Assembly (NCBI GenBank): GCA_023627715.1
Contig: JAMAHW010000081.1
Coordinates: 1-64,000, forward strand
Source of the DNA: Periconia sp. R9002
Lineage: Eukaryota > Ascomycota > Dothideomycetes > Pleosporales > Periconiaceae
Length of the DNA stretch: 64,000 nucleotides
Reading direction: 5' to 3'
Part shown: in pieces, positions 34,449 through 44,084 of the stretch
Position numbering within the stretch: position 1 is the stretch's first letter
How the letters are laid out: every line of letters starts with the position of its first letter
Program-made: the position numbers and the translations under genes
The notes under the pieces: model-generated
Seen by the model: the letters and a program-made list of their open reading frames with translations, nothing else
Told to the model about the DNA's origin: nothing
Databases searched by the model: none

Positions 34449-34575
34449 GATCAGGCGATTATCCGCGTTCCTCGAGTATATCAGTTTTTCACACACAAGA
34501 GCATTGGTTATATCGTCATGGAGTTTGTTGATGGAGAGCCTCTGAGCTCTACGATTAAGGGAAGACAAGGGTAAA
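34449..34575 (+). pseudogene. Kinase-fold (APH/choline-kinase type) fragment
   Basis: The + strand reads DQAIIRVPRVYQFFTHKS followed by IGYIVMEFVDGEPLSSTI and a stop shortly after. This is the lobe-hinge segment of fungal aminoglycoside-phosphotransferase-like kinases (VPRVY...GYIVMEFVDG). Neither the ATP-binding start nor the catalytic HGD loop is present, so it is a truncated scrap. It lies between the two 60-bp repeats. Confidence 0.55.
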
Positions 34576-34602
34576 AATCCGCGGAATATCCATTTCTTGT
34601 GC

Positions 34603-34918
34603 CTAATCAAAAAAGACCGTCCCTATGAACCTCATCTCCACGTTCAGGGCAATCACGACGCGTGTGACCCTGGCTGAAGCAATTGGAGCAATTGGCCTCA
34701 GGGCAATCAACGCTCGTATGGCCCTCGTCTCCGCAATTCCAGCATTTCTCGACCTCCGCCGGACGAGCTTGAACTCTGGTCTTGGTAGGAATGACTTCCT
34801 GCTCATCAATATCTGGATTAATCGAAATTAACATAGTCACACTACGATTCACGACTGGGTGCGCACCTTCCCAAATCCCCCTGATCATGAAGGAAGACTT
34901 CATCATGGACGTATACAT
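34603..34918 (-). CDS. Small CCHC zinc-knuckle protein or gene remnant
   Basis: Open frame of about 104 codons from the ATG at 34918. It has two zinc knuckles, CWNCGDEGHTSVDC and CSNCFSQGHTRRDC, the C-x2-C-x4-H-x4-C pattern that binds single-stranded nucleic acid. The N-terminal part has no domain I recognise. A TATA-bearing 60-bp repeat lies about 130-190 bp upstream. It may be a real small protein or the broken end of a larger zinc-knuckle protein. Surrounding sequence is fragmentary. Confidence 0.45.
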
Positions 34919-35050
34919 GAATGAAGTGGGGAGCAAAAAAAATAAGATGAAGGGTCGAGTACGGACACAAATTTGCTACTTGTTGTAAGATGGATTGGAT
35001 GCAAATGAGAGATGAGGGATCACAGCTCTCCGGAATGTGAAGCAAAGATG

Positions 35051-35110
35051 AAAGCCGTTGAGGTTGTAATATGCCTTCGAACTACTTCGTTGAGCACATT
35101 TATATAGCCG
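35051..35110 (-). repeat. 60-bp direct repeat, copy 2 (TATA-bearing)
   Basis: Second copy of the segment at 34321-34380, 730 bp away, same orientation, two mismatches. It sits upstream of the zinc-knuckle frame on the minus strand. Confidence 0.9.
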
Positions 35111-35447
35111 CTATATCACTACGCCCTTTGGTATTATGAGACATTCTCCAACGTAATCTGGCTTGTAGCTGTGCCGGCTTATAGCTGTGCCGTGCCCTCA
35201 AGCGCTAACATGGTAAGGCACCCTGCGCGCACGAATCGTCCCAACGTACCAAATGTCTCCCTACGGCGGTAGCGCTTCGAGGACTTCTTTGGATAGAGGA
35301 TGATTGGATCTCATCAACCAGCACTGACGATATCGAGAACTACTTCAACGCGCGGCAATTACTAAAGGTTACAACCCTGATTTCAATTGGTACAGGCGCC
35401 ACCTCCCGTGAACACTGGTATGAGAGGTTGTTTCATGTCTGTGTAGT

Positions 35448-35910
35448 CTATTTTGCATGGATCCAACCTCTCTCTGCCATCTTTTTGATGAGATACCAAC
35501 TGAAGGGATATTAGCAGTGGTATAGACCGTAGAAGACATCCTTACACCCAATATCGACAACCAGAGCCATCACCAGAAAATGTGTATCTTTGCAAGCCCC
35601 ATGAGCGTATATAGCTATAGAGCCTTCCGACTTCAACAGCAGAAGCGAGTGTAATATCGAACGAAGTGATCTGAGAATTTGAAGTCTGGGATGGTTCCCG
35701 TGACCAAACAAGGTCCCTGGAGATGGAACCCTCTGCAGTTGTCATGTGCAGCCGAATTGCTCCATCACTTAGGGGCAGAAAAACTGAGATATGATTGTCG
35801 CTCATCCTATTTGGCTGTCGACCTGTAGTGTGCACTACTACACGAATGGCATGAAACGAGCGAGAGTCTCGAAAATGCACGATGTTGCTGTCACCTTTCG
35901 GGGTACCCAA
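35448..35910 (-). CDS. DUF7770-like fungal protein, 5' end unresolved
   Basis: Two 3' exons are clear: one ending at 35546 and one at 35499-35448, joined over a GTAAGG...TTCAG intron with a CTAAT branch point. They give SGDGSGCRYWVWYLIKKMAERGW and a stop. That ending, with RSFHAIRVVVHTTG and HISVFLPLSDGAIRLHM upstream, fits the fungal DUF7770 family as I remember it; function unknown. The open frame begins at a TTG (35910) and a stop lies 33 bases upstream, so the true start must be in an undetected 5' exon, or the gene has lost its 5' end. A 49-bp dispersed repeat begins exactly at this 5' boundary. Confidence 0.55.
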
Positions 35911-35955
35911 TTGGAACGTGTGGCTTGCTCATCTGTATACGGTTAGTGGCCATGT
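35907..35955 (+). repeat. 49-bp dispersed repeat, copy B
   Basis: Partner of 31662-31710, four mismatches. It abuts the 5' limit of the DUF7770-like frame. Confidence 0.8.
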
Positions 35956-36069
35956 ACCAGTGATGTAAGCAAATCTGTATGTGTGGCTGTGCGCATCGTA
36001 AGACCGCCCCTTTTCAGCTGAAGAGCTCCACACCTACAGCTCCGCGTCCGCGCCCAACATGTTTTTGTC

Positions 36070-37962
36070 ATGGTCGTGGAAAATCTAAAAGGAGGATTTA
36101 CACCCGTACAAGTGGACTGGCAGGCGGACCAATATTGGCGCAACCGAAGATTGACACCTTCTCAACTGCAAATCCACGATGTGCGAATTGAAGACACCGC
36201 GCCGCGTAACGATGAATATGGAATGCTGGAGATGCGCGAGGTATTGTCATCCACGCTCTTGCCGGCGCTTGAGCGAAGGGATGATCTTGCCAATTCCTTG
36301 ACTGTTGAGGAATTTTCGAAGAACCGGAACGAACAAACTCATCTCAAAAACCTAGCTTCTGAATACGGATGGATGAACTGTTTACGCAGCAAGGGAGTTC
36401 AGACAAGCTTGAATGATGCAGAGGATTTGCGAAAGTGTCGCTGGATACATATTTCTAGCAAATTCTCTTCATACCTCAGTGGCTGCCTGCTCGGTCTATC
36501 TGATTGGACCAGCAACCCTCCCGAGATCGTAACAGCTCTGCATCGACTTGAGCATTGTATTCATCAGCATGAGCGTTTTTCAAAACATGGAAGATATTTT
36601 GCCCCATTCTTCGAGTATCTATCGAGCGGAGACGGAAGTATTAGGAGAGAGGACGGTCCAATGCTGCTCAGCGTGCCTTTTCTCGATTGGTCTGTTGAAG
36701 GAACACCTCCTCCGCTGAGATTTCAAGTCGATCCAAGAGAAGGCTATCAATCGTCGAAAAGTTCGTCTCATCTTCTACGATCCATTCTGCAGCATTTCTA
36801 TCGCTTAGAAGACACGACGGACCGGGAGTCTCAGCAGGTCTTCACGAGGCACAAACCCTGGCAAACCGACCGTAATCTGGACTTGAAGGTTCGACGTTGG
36901 TATGGCCACTACCCGAAAAGCCTAAATGTAGATGAGTGTTGGATTCTGGTGATTGATTCCCGACACATCGTCACGTTCTCCAGCAACCAGTCGTGGAAAT
37001 CACGTTGGCCGCCCCTCCAGTTATCGGCGCGAATCATGGAGATATCTTTTCGAGGAATACGCAACAATTTTCTCAATACTGTCACCGAGCAGGACTACAC
37101 TTCAACAACCCATGTCATCACGACACTTAGTGGCGCTTTGGGAATGCTCCATCGAAGCTTCTGGACTGACATAACACTCTGCCTGTCGGATCGTTTCGCT
37201 AGCTATCTCGGCCAGCTCCAATACCGCCTCCACAGGAGCCCTAGTACCAAGCTGGTCATGGATCTCCTACAAGTCCAAGAAGAACTCAACATCATCATTC
37301 AGATCATGAGTCAACAGATCGATCTAATTCAAAACCTCCACAATTCCCTTAAAAGAGGACGCACGAGAGCTGCATCCCACACCTCTACACGCCATCAACA
37401 GCAGCACCCCATCGAATCCATTCCCACCACAGATACAGCCACATACCGCCAATTATCCTTCAGCCAATTGTCTGACCCTTGCGCACAGCTTCTCGAAAAC
37501 CTCCAACGCGAATACACCGATCTTTGCGATCTACGCGATAATTCAAACACGCTAATCAACCGCACCATTCAACTTGTCAACATCCGCCTCGAGGATCACG
37601 GAAAAGCCATCCTGGTATTCACCGTCGTCACCATCATTTTTCTCCCTCTCTCATTCGTGTCATCGTTCTTCGGCATGAACTTCTCGGACATTCGCGATAT
37701 GGAAAGCACGCAGCGGCTCTTTTGGATTGTTGCGGGTAGTCTTACGGTCGCAACCGTGGCTTTTGCTGTCTTCTTAGCTTTCTATGGGGGTGCGATTGTA
37801 GATTGGTTCATTGGGTGGCGTGATGACCGGAGACGGCATAGGGAGCGAAAAAGAAGGTCAAAAGATAGGGTCAGCGGCGATAGGGGGAGGGGAGGGACGA
37901 CGATTGGGTTCAGAAGTTTTGAAGTGCTGGATGCTATGCGACCGAGACAGGCGGAGATCTAG
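36070..37962 (+). CDS. CorA-like Mg2+ transporter domain protein
   Basis: 630-aa single-exon membrane protein of the fungal CorA-like group. The C-terminal region has a long helical stretch (about residues 395-510) and TM1 ILVFTVVTIIFLPLSFVSSF. This runs into FFGMNFSD, which holds the GMN signature of the CorA selectivity loop. TM2 is LFWIVAGSLTVATVAFAVFLA, followed by a basic Arg/Lys tail in the cytosol. The large N-terminal part lacks ankyrin repeats, unlike many fungal relatives. CorA proteins are pentameric divalent-cation channels; whether this one transports Mg2+ or has a signalling role is open. The ATG at 36070 is the first in frame. Confidence 0.85.
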   Translation: MVVENLKGGFTPVQVDWQADQYWRNRRLTPSQLQIHDVRIEDTAPRNDEYGMLEMREVLSSTLLPALERRDDLANSLTVEEFSKNRNEQTHLKNLASEYGWMNCLRSKGVQTSLNDAEDLRKCRWIHISSKFSSYLSGCLLGLSDWTSNPPEIVTALHRLEHCIHQHERFSKHGRYFAPFFEYLSSGDGSIRREDGPMLLSVPFLDWSVEGTPPPLRFQVDPREGYQSSKSSSHLLRSILQHFYRLEDTTDRESQQVFTRHKPWQTDRNLDLKVRRWYGHYPKSLNVDECWILVIDSRHIVTFSSNQSWKSRWPPLQLSARIMEISFRGIRNNFLNTVTEQDYTSTTHVITTLSGALGMLHRSFWTDITLCLSDRFASYLGQLQYRLHRSPSTKLVMDLLQVQEELNIIIQIMSQQIDLIQNLHNSLKRGRTRAASHTSTRHQQQHPIESIPTTDTATYRQLSFSQLSDPCAQLLENLQREYTDLCDLRDNSNTLINRTIQLVNIRLEDHGKAILVFTVVTIIFLPLSFVSSFFGMNFSDIRDMESTQRLFWIVAGSLTVATVAFAVFLAFYGGAIVDWFIGWRDDRRRHRERKRRSKDRVSGDRGRGGTTIGFRSFEVLDAMRPRQAEI

Positions 37963-38834
37963 AACGATTGTCGCACTACTCTACAGCAATTTGTGGACCA
38001 TTGACGATTCCGAAGTTGCACGCCTCGTTATTATTTCCCGCTCCTCGGAGTGCATCTTGAAAATGGATCAATCAGGACAAGAATCTCAGTACACATGGCC
38101 TACAAGAACTCAAAATCATTCGATCAAATCATATTCATTTCAAGGCCAAGCGTTCGAAAATCTCCGCTCTGCACAGAACATTCCAGGGGAAAATGCTGCG
38201 GACAATGCTCATCTTCGTTTATTTGGCCATCTCACTCGCGAATCAAATCTAATCGAGCGAATAATAAAAACGAAAATAGGCTAAATGGACTTCCAAACTA
38301 CATCTGCCACCACTCAACACACACAAAACATAGATCCAGCCCATTGCGCACCCATCCCACGACTGCCGACTACATCACCCCTTCAATCCCAGGATTATCA
38401 TCTTGCGCTTGACATCACATCTCATCTCGGCTCCCTGCATATCTCCTTCCAGAGTAATGGTAATTGTGGACCTGCTCGTCGTTATCTCTCCGTGCCTGGA
38501 GCTCGCAATTTCTGACCAATCCGAATCGCGGTATTAATCATCTTTCGATCTACGGACAATTTGAGAGACGGCGATTGACAACGTGAAGATTGATATTGAT
38601 ATGAGCGGGTTTCTGGTTTTTCAGAGTTGGAAGCGGGGTCGTCAATTTGTCTGGGAGACATGAGGGGGTTGGAATCCAATGACTGTCGACAATGACGAGT
38701 ATATCCAATTTACGGGGTGAGAGATATACATATTGAAGCAATGAGGGGGAGAACACGCGTATAAAGGTTTCTGAACAGTCCACCCCACACGGAAGCCAAA
38801 TCGCATTCTCTTTGAGGCTTACCGACCACCAACG
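37963..38834. other. Intergenic, no gene seen
   Basis: Short open frames only. Promoter of the following secreted protein lies at the right end. Confidence 0.4.
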
Positions 38835-39575
38835 ATGAAACTCACCTCCATCATTCCCGCCTTTGTGGCGGCAACCGCCATCGCAGCACCCACTCCCGGG
38901 CCTTACACCGACCCAAAATCCGGCATATCTTTTAGTGGCTTCACAGATACCGCTTCCGGCTACTTCTTCGGCATCGCACTGCCCCCGACGCCGGGGACGG
39001 ACTTCATCGCTACTATCGGAGGCAAAGGAACGGGATGGAGCGGTGTCAGCTTGGGCGGTGGCATGCTGAATAAACTGTTGATCGTTGCGTGGCCGAATGG
39101 AGCGAACATTGTTTCTTCATTCCGGAAAACAGCGTATGTTTCTTTCCATCATGATATCCTCTTGTCTTCCTTTATCATTATTCTCTTGTCGCTGCGAAAC
39201 GATCGTGAAATACACTCAACCTTTTGGTTAACAACAAACAGATCATACGGCTCTCCCCCTCTCTCCACAAGTCCCACCACGCAATTCCATCCCATCGCAA
39301 ACGGCACCTACACAAACGCAACGCACTGGACTTATACTTTTCTCTGCACTGGGTGCATCTTGGGCGATGGCACTACCTTTGCAGCCGCCGATGCGACGCC
39401 TAGCTTCGGTTACGCGCTCAATCCCGCAGCGCCAGATCAAAAGGGGACCCCTGGAGCGGCGGTGAAGAAACATACTGCGCAGGGACAGGTCAAGGTTGAT
39501 CTTTCGAAGGCTAAGAGTGAGCAGTATGCGCTTTGGAAGTCGTGGGCGGGTAATTTGACGGCCAAAGGATTCTGA
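38835..39575 (+). CDS. Secreted CDH-type cytochrome / DOMON domain protein
   Basis: Stand-alone cellobiose-dehydrogenase-like cytochrome domain. It has a signal peptide (MKLTSIIPAFVAATAIAAPTP), then ISFSGFTDTASGYFFGIALP, GWSGVSLGGGMLNKLLIVAWPNG and NATHWTYTFLCTGCILGDG. The Met of GGGM and a His of the second half are at about the places of the haem ligands in CDH cytochromes, so it may bind haem b and pass electrons, for example to lytic polysaccharide monooxygenases. Proposed exons are 38835-39133 and 39242-39575 (210 aa). The 108-nt intron (GTATGT...ACAG) is a multiple of three and has no stop, so unspliced RNA could also be translated. Confidence 0.8.
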   Translation: MKLTSIIPAFVAATAIAAPTPGPYTDPKSGISFSGFTDTASGYFFGIALPPTPGTDFIATIGGKGTGWSGVSLGGGMLNKLLIVAWPNGANIVSSFRKTAYVSFHHDILLSSFIIILLSLRNDREIHSTFWLTTNRSYGSPPLSTSPTTQFHPIANGTYTNATHWTYTFLCTGCILGDGTTFAAADATPSFGYALNPAAPDQKGTPGAAVKKHTAQGQVKVDLSKAKSEQYALWKSWAGNLTAKGF

Positions 39576-40339
39576 TGGGAGAGTAGAAGGGAAAGTGGAG
39601 GAGAAACTCTTGCGTGATGACTGAATGTAGTTTATCAGAAAAGCTATGCGTAGCTACTTCGTCGCCATTATCACGACTTTACGGATGTGAAAATATCTGA
39701 AAATTTGCACTGGAAATATTACCAGATCTTCCATTGGAGGAAAAACGCAAAAAGTTCGATGGAAGGATTTACACATTCTCAGCGCAACGACGCTCATCTG
39801 CGTGAATCCTACACTCCAGGCGCACCTTTAAAGCGCTCAAGAAAACATTAGTCGGACGCTTACTGCAAAGAACAGCAAAAATAGAAACACCGGACGAAAG
39901 GTTTTTAAGAGTGTGAAGGAGGATGAGGAAGGAGTGTTACTCCAATAAACGCTCCCCCAATCATGTTCTACGTTCCACATCAGCCTGAACATCCCATCCA
40001 ACGCAACTACTGCACAACACCACACTTTATATATTAAACTACTCTATTTTCTCCACATTTTTCGTATGCATTTACCGCACATGCGCCCGTACCACCCTCA
40101 TTGGAGCGGAAGCATTACTGCTTCTAGACCTTTTGGTAGCTGAGATCTCATCGTATGTTCGATATTTCGACAATACGAACCACCATCTCTTCTTAGTGTA
40201 AAGTTCCTCTTCTCTACCATTTAACTATAAAAGCGAGGGGTCCTGGTTGCGAGGAAACAAGGAAGCAACCTAGAAGCCACCAGAAAAGGACAATAACACA
40301 CGGTAGAGAAGCAACAAACCGCATCATCATCCGCAAAAG
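39576..40339. other. Intergenic, no gene seen
   Basis: Contains the promoter of the Cys-rich secreted protein. TATAAAAGCGAG at about 40226 is a TATA candidate about 110 bp before its ATG. Confidence 0.4.
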
Positions 40340-41746
40340 ATGCGTATTCACACCACTAAAGTTGTTCCCATAACAGCCTCATCCGTCCTCCTGCTCTCCG
40401 CCCTCGCAGCCGCCGCCGCCATCTCTGTCACTGCAGCCCCACCCACCAAGAAACCCTACGTAACGACGTATCTGGACATTGCGTCGGAATGCAAGACTTG
40501 TCCGCGGTCACTATGTCCGAACGTCGAACTGGAGCTGAAAAACGGTACAAACGAGTTCAATGTCACGTGCTGGACGAGAGGCACGAATATTATGGGGGAT
40601 AAGTAAGTCAGGGAAATTTCGATTATAAGCGGGCGATGTGTAGAAGTCCAGCGGGAAAGGAAAGGGAGTGATGTGGGCATATGGAATAGCAGTATGACGG
40701 CGAGCTGACATGCTGTGCGAATTGTAGTCTCTGGCTGAAGACGGAATCGGATTGTTATTTGACGCAGTACGATGTGCATGAGTACGAGGGAAATTGTAGG
40801 CACTCTCCTCTCATCGCGTTTCTATCGATCTTCAAATTATCAGCCCGCACTACGAACCAAGTCGGAAAGAAAAAAATAACGGTATTGATAATTTTGTAGG
40901 GGACGAAGACCTAGAATACTGCGGCAGACAATCAGAGGAACAGCGCCTTACTCTCGAAGACGCAACGCTACATTACAAGACCGAATGCTCCATCTGCCCA
41001 GGCATCAGCAGTTGCGACGTCGTCGCATACCTACCAGAAGAGACCGATCTTACGTTGACGTGTTGGACGGGCGATGGCGCTCCCATTCTAGACAATCCGT
41101 AAGGCGTACACCCTTTTCCCACATGGATTCAATCCAGTTAGGATAGCATCAAAAACAAAACTGACCAAACCAAACCCCCAAGATACTGGTACAAAACAAC
41201 AAACAACTGCTACGTCGCCGAAGTAGGCCTCTACGACCGCCCCAACCGAGCTAACCTCGACTTCTGCGGCCCCGTCCCACACCTCGAGTACGCAGACCAC
41301 CATAACGAGAATGGAACGTCGGATGTGAACAAGCGCGAGGCATCTGCAGAGCCAGCGGATTTAATCCCGAACTATCTCATTCAAGAGATTATTGGCGAGG
41401 AGTACTCGTACTGCCGCGAAAAACCCAACAACTCTTCCAAGGTGATTAGGCGGTACGAGTACAATCAGACTATTACATTGCAGTGTGTTACGAACAATGG
41501 TGACCCGGTAGCGGATTGGTACGCGGAGACGACGGATTTTTGCTATTGTCCTAGTTTGGATTTTTGGCATCCGCCTGAAGATAGTGAGTTTTCTGTTTTC
41601 CTTTATCTTGTAGCTGGACACGTTCCGTTTTCGGGATGAGAGAGCTTGGTGTTGAATTTATGGCAAGCAAGAAAATGATTCTAATAAAGTTGATAGACTA
41701 TCGTATTCCTGTGTGCGAGGACTTCCCGGACCCGGGTAACAGGTAG
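40340..41746 (+). CDS. Secreted three-module Cys-rich protein, unknown family
   Basis: Five exons join in phase to 326 aa: 40340-40602, 40728-40795, 40900-41098, 41183-41583 and 41697-41746. A signal peptide (hydrophobic residues about 12-33) is followed by three related modules of about 80 residues. Module 1: ECKTCPRSLC ... TCWTRG ... LWLKTESDCYL ... LEYCG. Module 2: ECSICPGISSC ... LTCWTGDG ... YWYKTTNNCYV ... LDFCG. Module 3: EYSYCREKPN ... LQCVTNNG ... DWYAETTDFCYC ... PVCEDF. Several N-glycosylation sites (NGT, NVT, NNSS, NQT) are present. The C...TCWTxG...W.KT..CY pattern resembles bacterial-SH3-like cell-wall modules, but I cannot name the family. Intron positions recur at equivalent places in modules 1 and 2, as expected if modules duplicated with their introns. 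Confidence 0.78.
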
Positions 41747-42425
41747 GAGGCTATTTAAGAAAGAAACTTCGCAAGAGCAGTCGTTGGTGGGAAATGATTT
41801 GAATAATTATCGATTATTTTCGTGAATATGATTATCAGTCGCATAACTCATTTTCCATGTCAATGATGTTCAAACGTAGGCTGTAAACAACAGTCGACTG
41901 GCATCAATGAGAAAAAAACATCGGTCACCCAAGAATCTTTAAATGCCAAATTCATATAAAGACAAAATTAAACGATCTAGAAATATAGATTCTCTATTCC
42001 TCCACAACACAGTGGTATTTGCCATGACAACGATGCGATCATTATGAAACTATGCCCGCCAAATCAGCCGAGGGCGGAAACAAATAACAATGACACTTGA
42101 ACACAAATTCTGATCTCAGAAGGACGGGGAGAAAAACAGAAAATAAGAGCAGATTGATACCAGCATATACAAATTACACAGTAACCTACGCCGGTAGAAA
42201 AATGACGTCTATAATGAATGCTACATCTAAGTATAAATGAATAACCGTGACAACCCTTTCCCAAAACAATATACATAAGAAACTCTAAACACATAAGAGA
42301 GAAAAAAAGGAAAAAAAAAAACAGCCCCGCCTTGTACAAACACGGGCGCACTCACGCTCCACCATACATGCCACGCCCCCCACTCACCAACCAACCCACC
42401 AAACAAAAACATAAACCCTCTACCC
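41747..42425. other. Intergenic, no gene seen
   Basis: Lies between convergent genes. A/T-rich on the left and C/A-biased near 42300-42420. No coding signal. Confidence 0.4.
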
Positions 42426-44084
42426 CTACTGCGCAGCAACGTTTTTCCTCCAGTTCGCATTCCCTATAACCTTCCCTCTCTCTTGAACTCCCTGACCCCT
42501 AAACGGAACCGGAGAAGAACCTTTCTCATAATAAGGCGGCGCCCATCGCGAACTCATCAACCCAGCCGGCTTAGCTTTCAGGAGTTTACTTTCCCCAGTA
42601 CGCGGTGTCTTTCCCGAGAGAAGGTTGAGGTTTGTGGTTACGATTGGTTGGCGTGCGGTTTGTGGTGCTTCGGATGTGGCTGGTGAGGGAGGAGGAGGGG
42701 GAAGAGGGGGTGGTGTGCGGATGCCTGCTGTGGTGGGCTTTGGCGATGGTTTAGTACGGGTACTGATGCTGATTTTGGAGGGATATACTTTGCGCGCCAT
42801 GAGTTGCCGCTTCGTTTTCGCGGAGATGGAGGGTGGGGTGTTCGTTTCGGCGGCGTCCTCGGTATCCTCGACGTCATCGTAGTCGTCATCGTCGCCGAAA
42901 TTGTCGCTGTCTTGGGCGCAGGATTCCAAGGAGGGGATTGAAGCTTGGGAATGGCGGCTTTGGATCGGTTTCCGGGCATAATCTTTCGTGCTTGTGGGGA
43001 TGTCCTCTTCGGGTTCGTCTGCCGCCGTGGTAAAGGACGACGCGGTGCTTTGAGAGGAGGTTGAGGAGATGGGCCGATTCATCTCTTGGAGATCGATAAG
43101 ATCGAAAAGCATGGGATCTCCTGCTTTGTTGTGGTCTCGAGGTGCAACAGCACTCAGCTTGGAGGGACCTTTTGGTGAAGATTCTGCCTCCTGCGTAGGT
43201 GAACTGGTAATACGGCTGCGGCGGATGGTATCTGCAATGCTCTTCAACTTTGCCTCTTCGAGATCGGCGGGAGAATCAGAAGCTGGAACAGAGGCTTCAG
43301 AAACATGTTCTTCACCTTCAGCTTCTTTCATCAGCTTTTTCTTCTCCTCCTCTTCCTCTTCTTGCTTCTGTTTTTGCTGCTGTCGCTGTATCCATGTAGG
43401 ACCTTGTCTGTCGAAGGCCTGTTTTTCCTTATACCATTTAGGTACTTGCGTGAAGCCAATCTTTCGCAGTTCTTCCTGGGTAGATGGCATTTCGTGCTTG
43501 TATATGCAGCCTTGAGCGTTGAATTTGCATTCTCCAGTGGCTATCCAATGCGAACAGTAGATTTTCTTTGAGGGATCAGGTCTGATGCCCGAAGGGGCTG
43601 AGCGCGGTGGGCGATATCCAAAGCGTTGAGCATCTTGAGGATACAATTCGGCAAAACTGTCGCTGAGAGACTTGGGACGGGGCTGGGGTGTTTTCGGTAG
43701 TGACACAGTCGTGGGGGCTCCGGTCAATGATAGAGGTAAGCTGAGAGGACGCCCGGAAGGAGGCTCGTAGGTGCCTGTGCCTGATCGAACGTCATGATCG
43801 GGCGCACGATATTTTGACTTTCGAGCTGGCAGGGGCTGAGAGAAATGGCAAGCATTAGGTGGCTTTGAGAGAGAAAGTATTGTTGCAGGCTCGCTTGTTT
43901 CGTCTAGAAATTCCCATCGTTCATCCGACAGCTGCCGATGAGTCAAGTTCCGGGGTACCCCTTGGATCTGGAACGGCAGTTGATCAACAGGGATGAGTGG
44001 TACCATGGCGTTGCCTGGCTTCCGTAGAATATAGTAACGAACACTCTGCTCGTCCGCGAAGGTCATACTAGGTGAAATAGCCAT
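42426..44084 (-). CDS. CCCH zinc-finger protein
   Basis: 552-aa, single-exon, probably nuclear or RNP-associated protein. One CCCH finger is visible near residues 175-195, CSHWIATGECKFNAQGCIYKH (C-x8-C-x6-C-x3-H), a fold that usually binds RNA. The helix MPSTQEELRKIGFTQVPKWY follows, then a Gln/Lys/Glu-rich coiled coil and long Ser/Pro-rich disordered stretches with an acidic DDDDYDDVEDTED tract. The N terminus (YYILRKPGNAMVPLIPVDQLP) looks like a conserved fungal extension. The ATG at 44084 opens the frame. Targets are unknown. Confidence 0.8.
   Translation of the reverse strand: MAISPSMTFADEQSVRYYILRKPGNAMVPLIPVDQLPFQIQGVPRNLTHRQLSDERWEFLDETSEPATILSLSKPPNACHFSQPLPARKSKYRAPDHDVRSGTGTYEPPSGRPLSLPLSLTGAPTTVSLPKTPQPRPKSLSDSFAELYPQDAQRFGYRPPRSAPSGIRPDPSKKIYCSHWIATGECKFNAQGCIYKHEMPSTQEELRKIGFTQVPKWYKEKQAFDRQGPTWIQRQQQKQKQEEEEEEKKKLMKEAEGEEHVSEASVPASDSPADLEEAKLKSIADTIRRSRITSSPTQEAESSPKGPSKLSAVAPRDHNKAGDPMLFDLIDLQEMNRPISSTSSQSTASSFTTAADEPEEDIPTSTKDYARKPIQSRHSQASIPSLESCAQDSDNFGDDDDYDDVEDTEDAAETNTPPSISAKTKRQLMARKVYPSKISISTRTKPSPKPTTAGIRTPPPLPPPPPSPATSEAPQTARQPIVTTNLNLLSGKTPRTGESKLLKAKPAGLMSSRWAPPYYEKGSSPVPFRGQGVQERGKVIGNANWRKNVAAQ

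Noticed and set aside
30655..41746. A CRISPR array, prophage or bacterial-type operon
   Set aside because: No regularly spaced repeats or phage-type genes; introns and gene families are fungal throughout.
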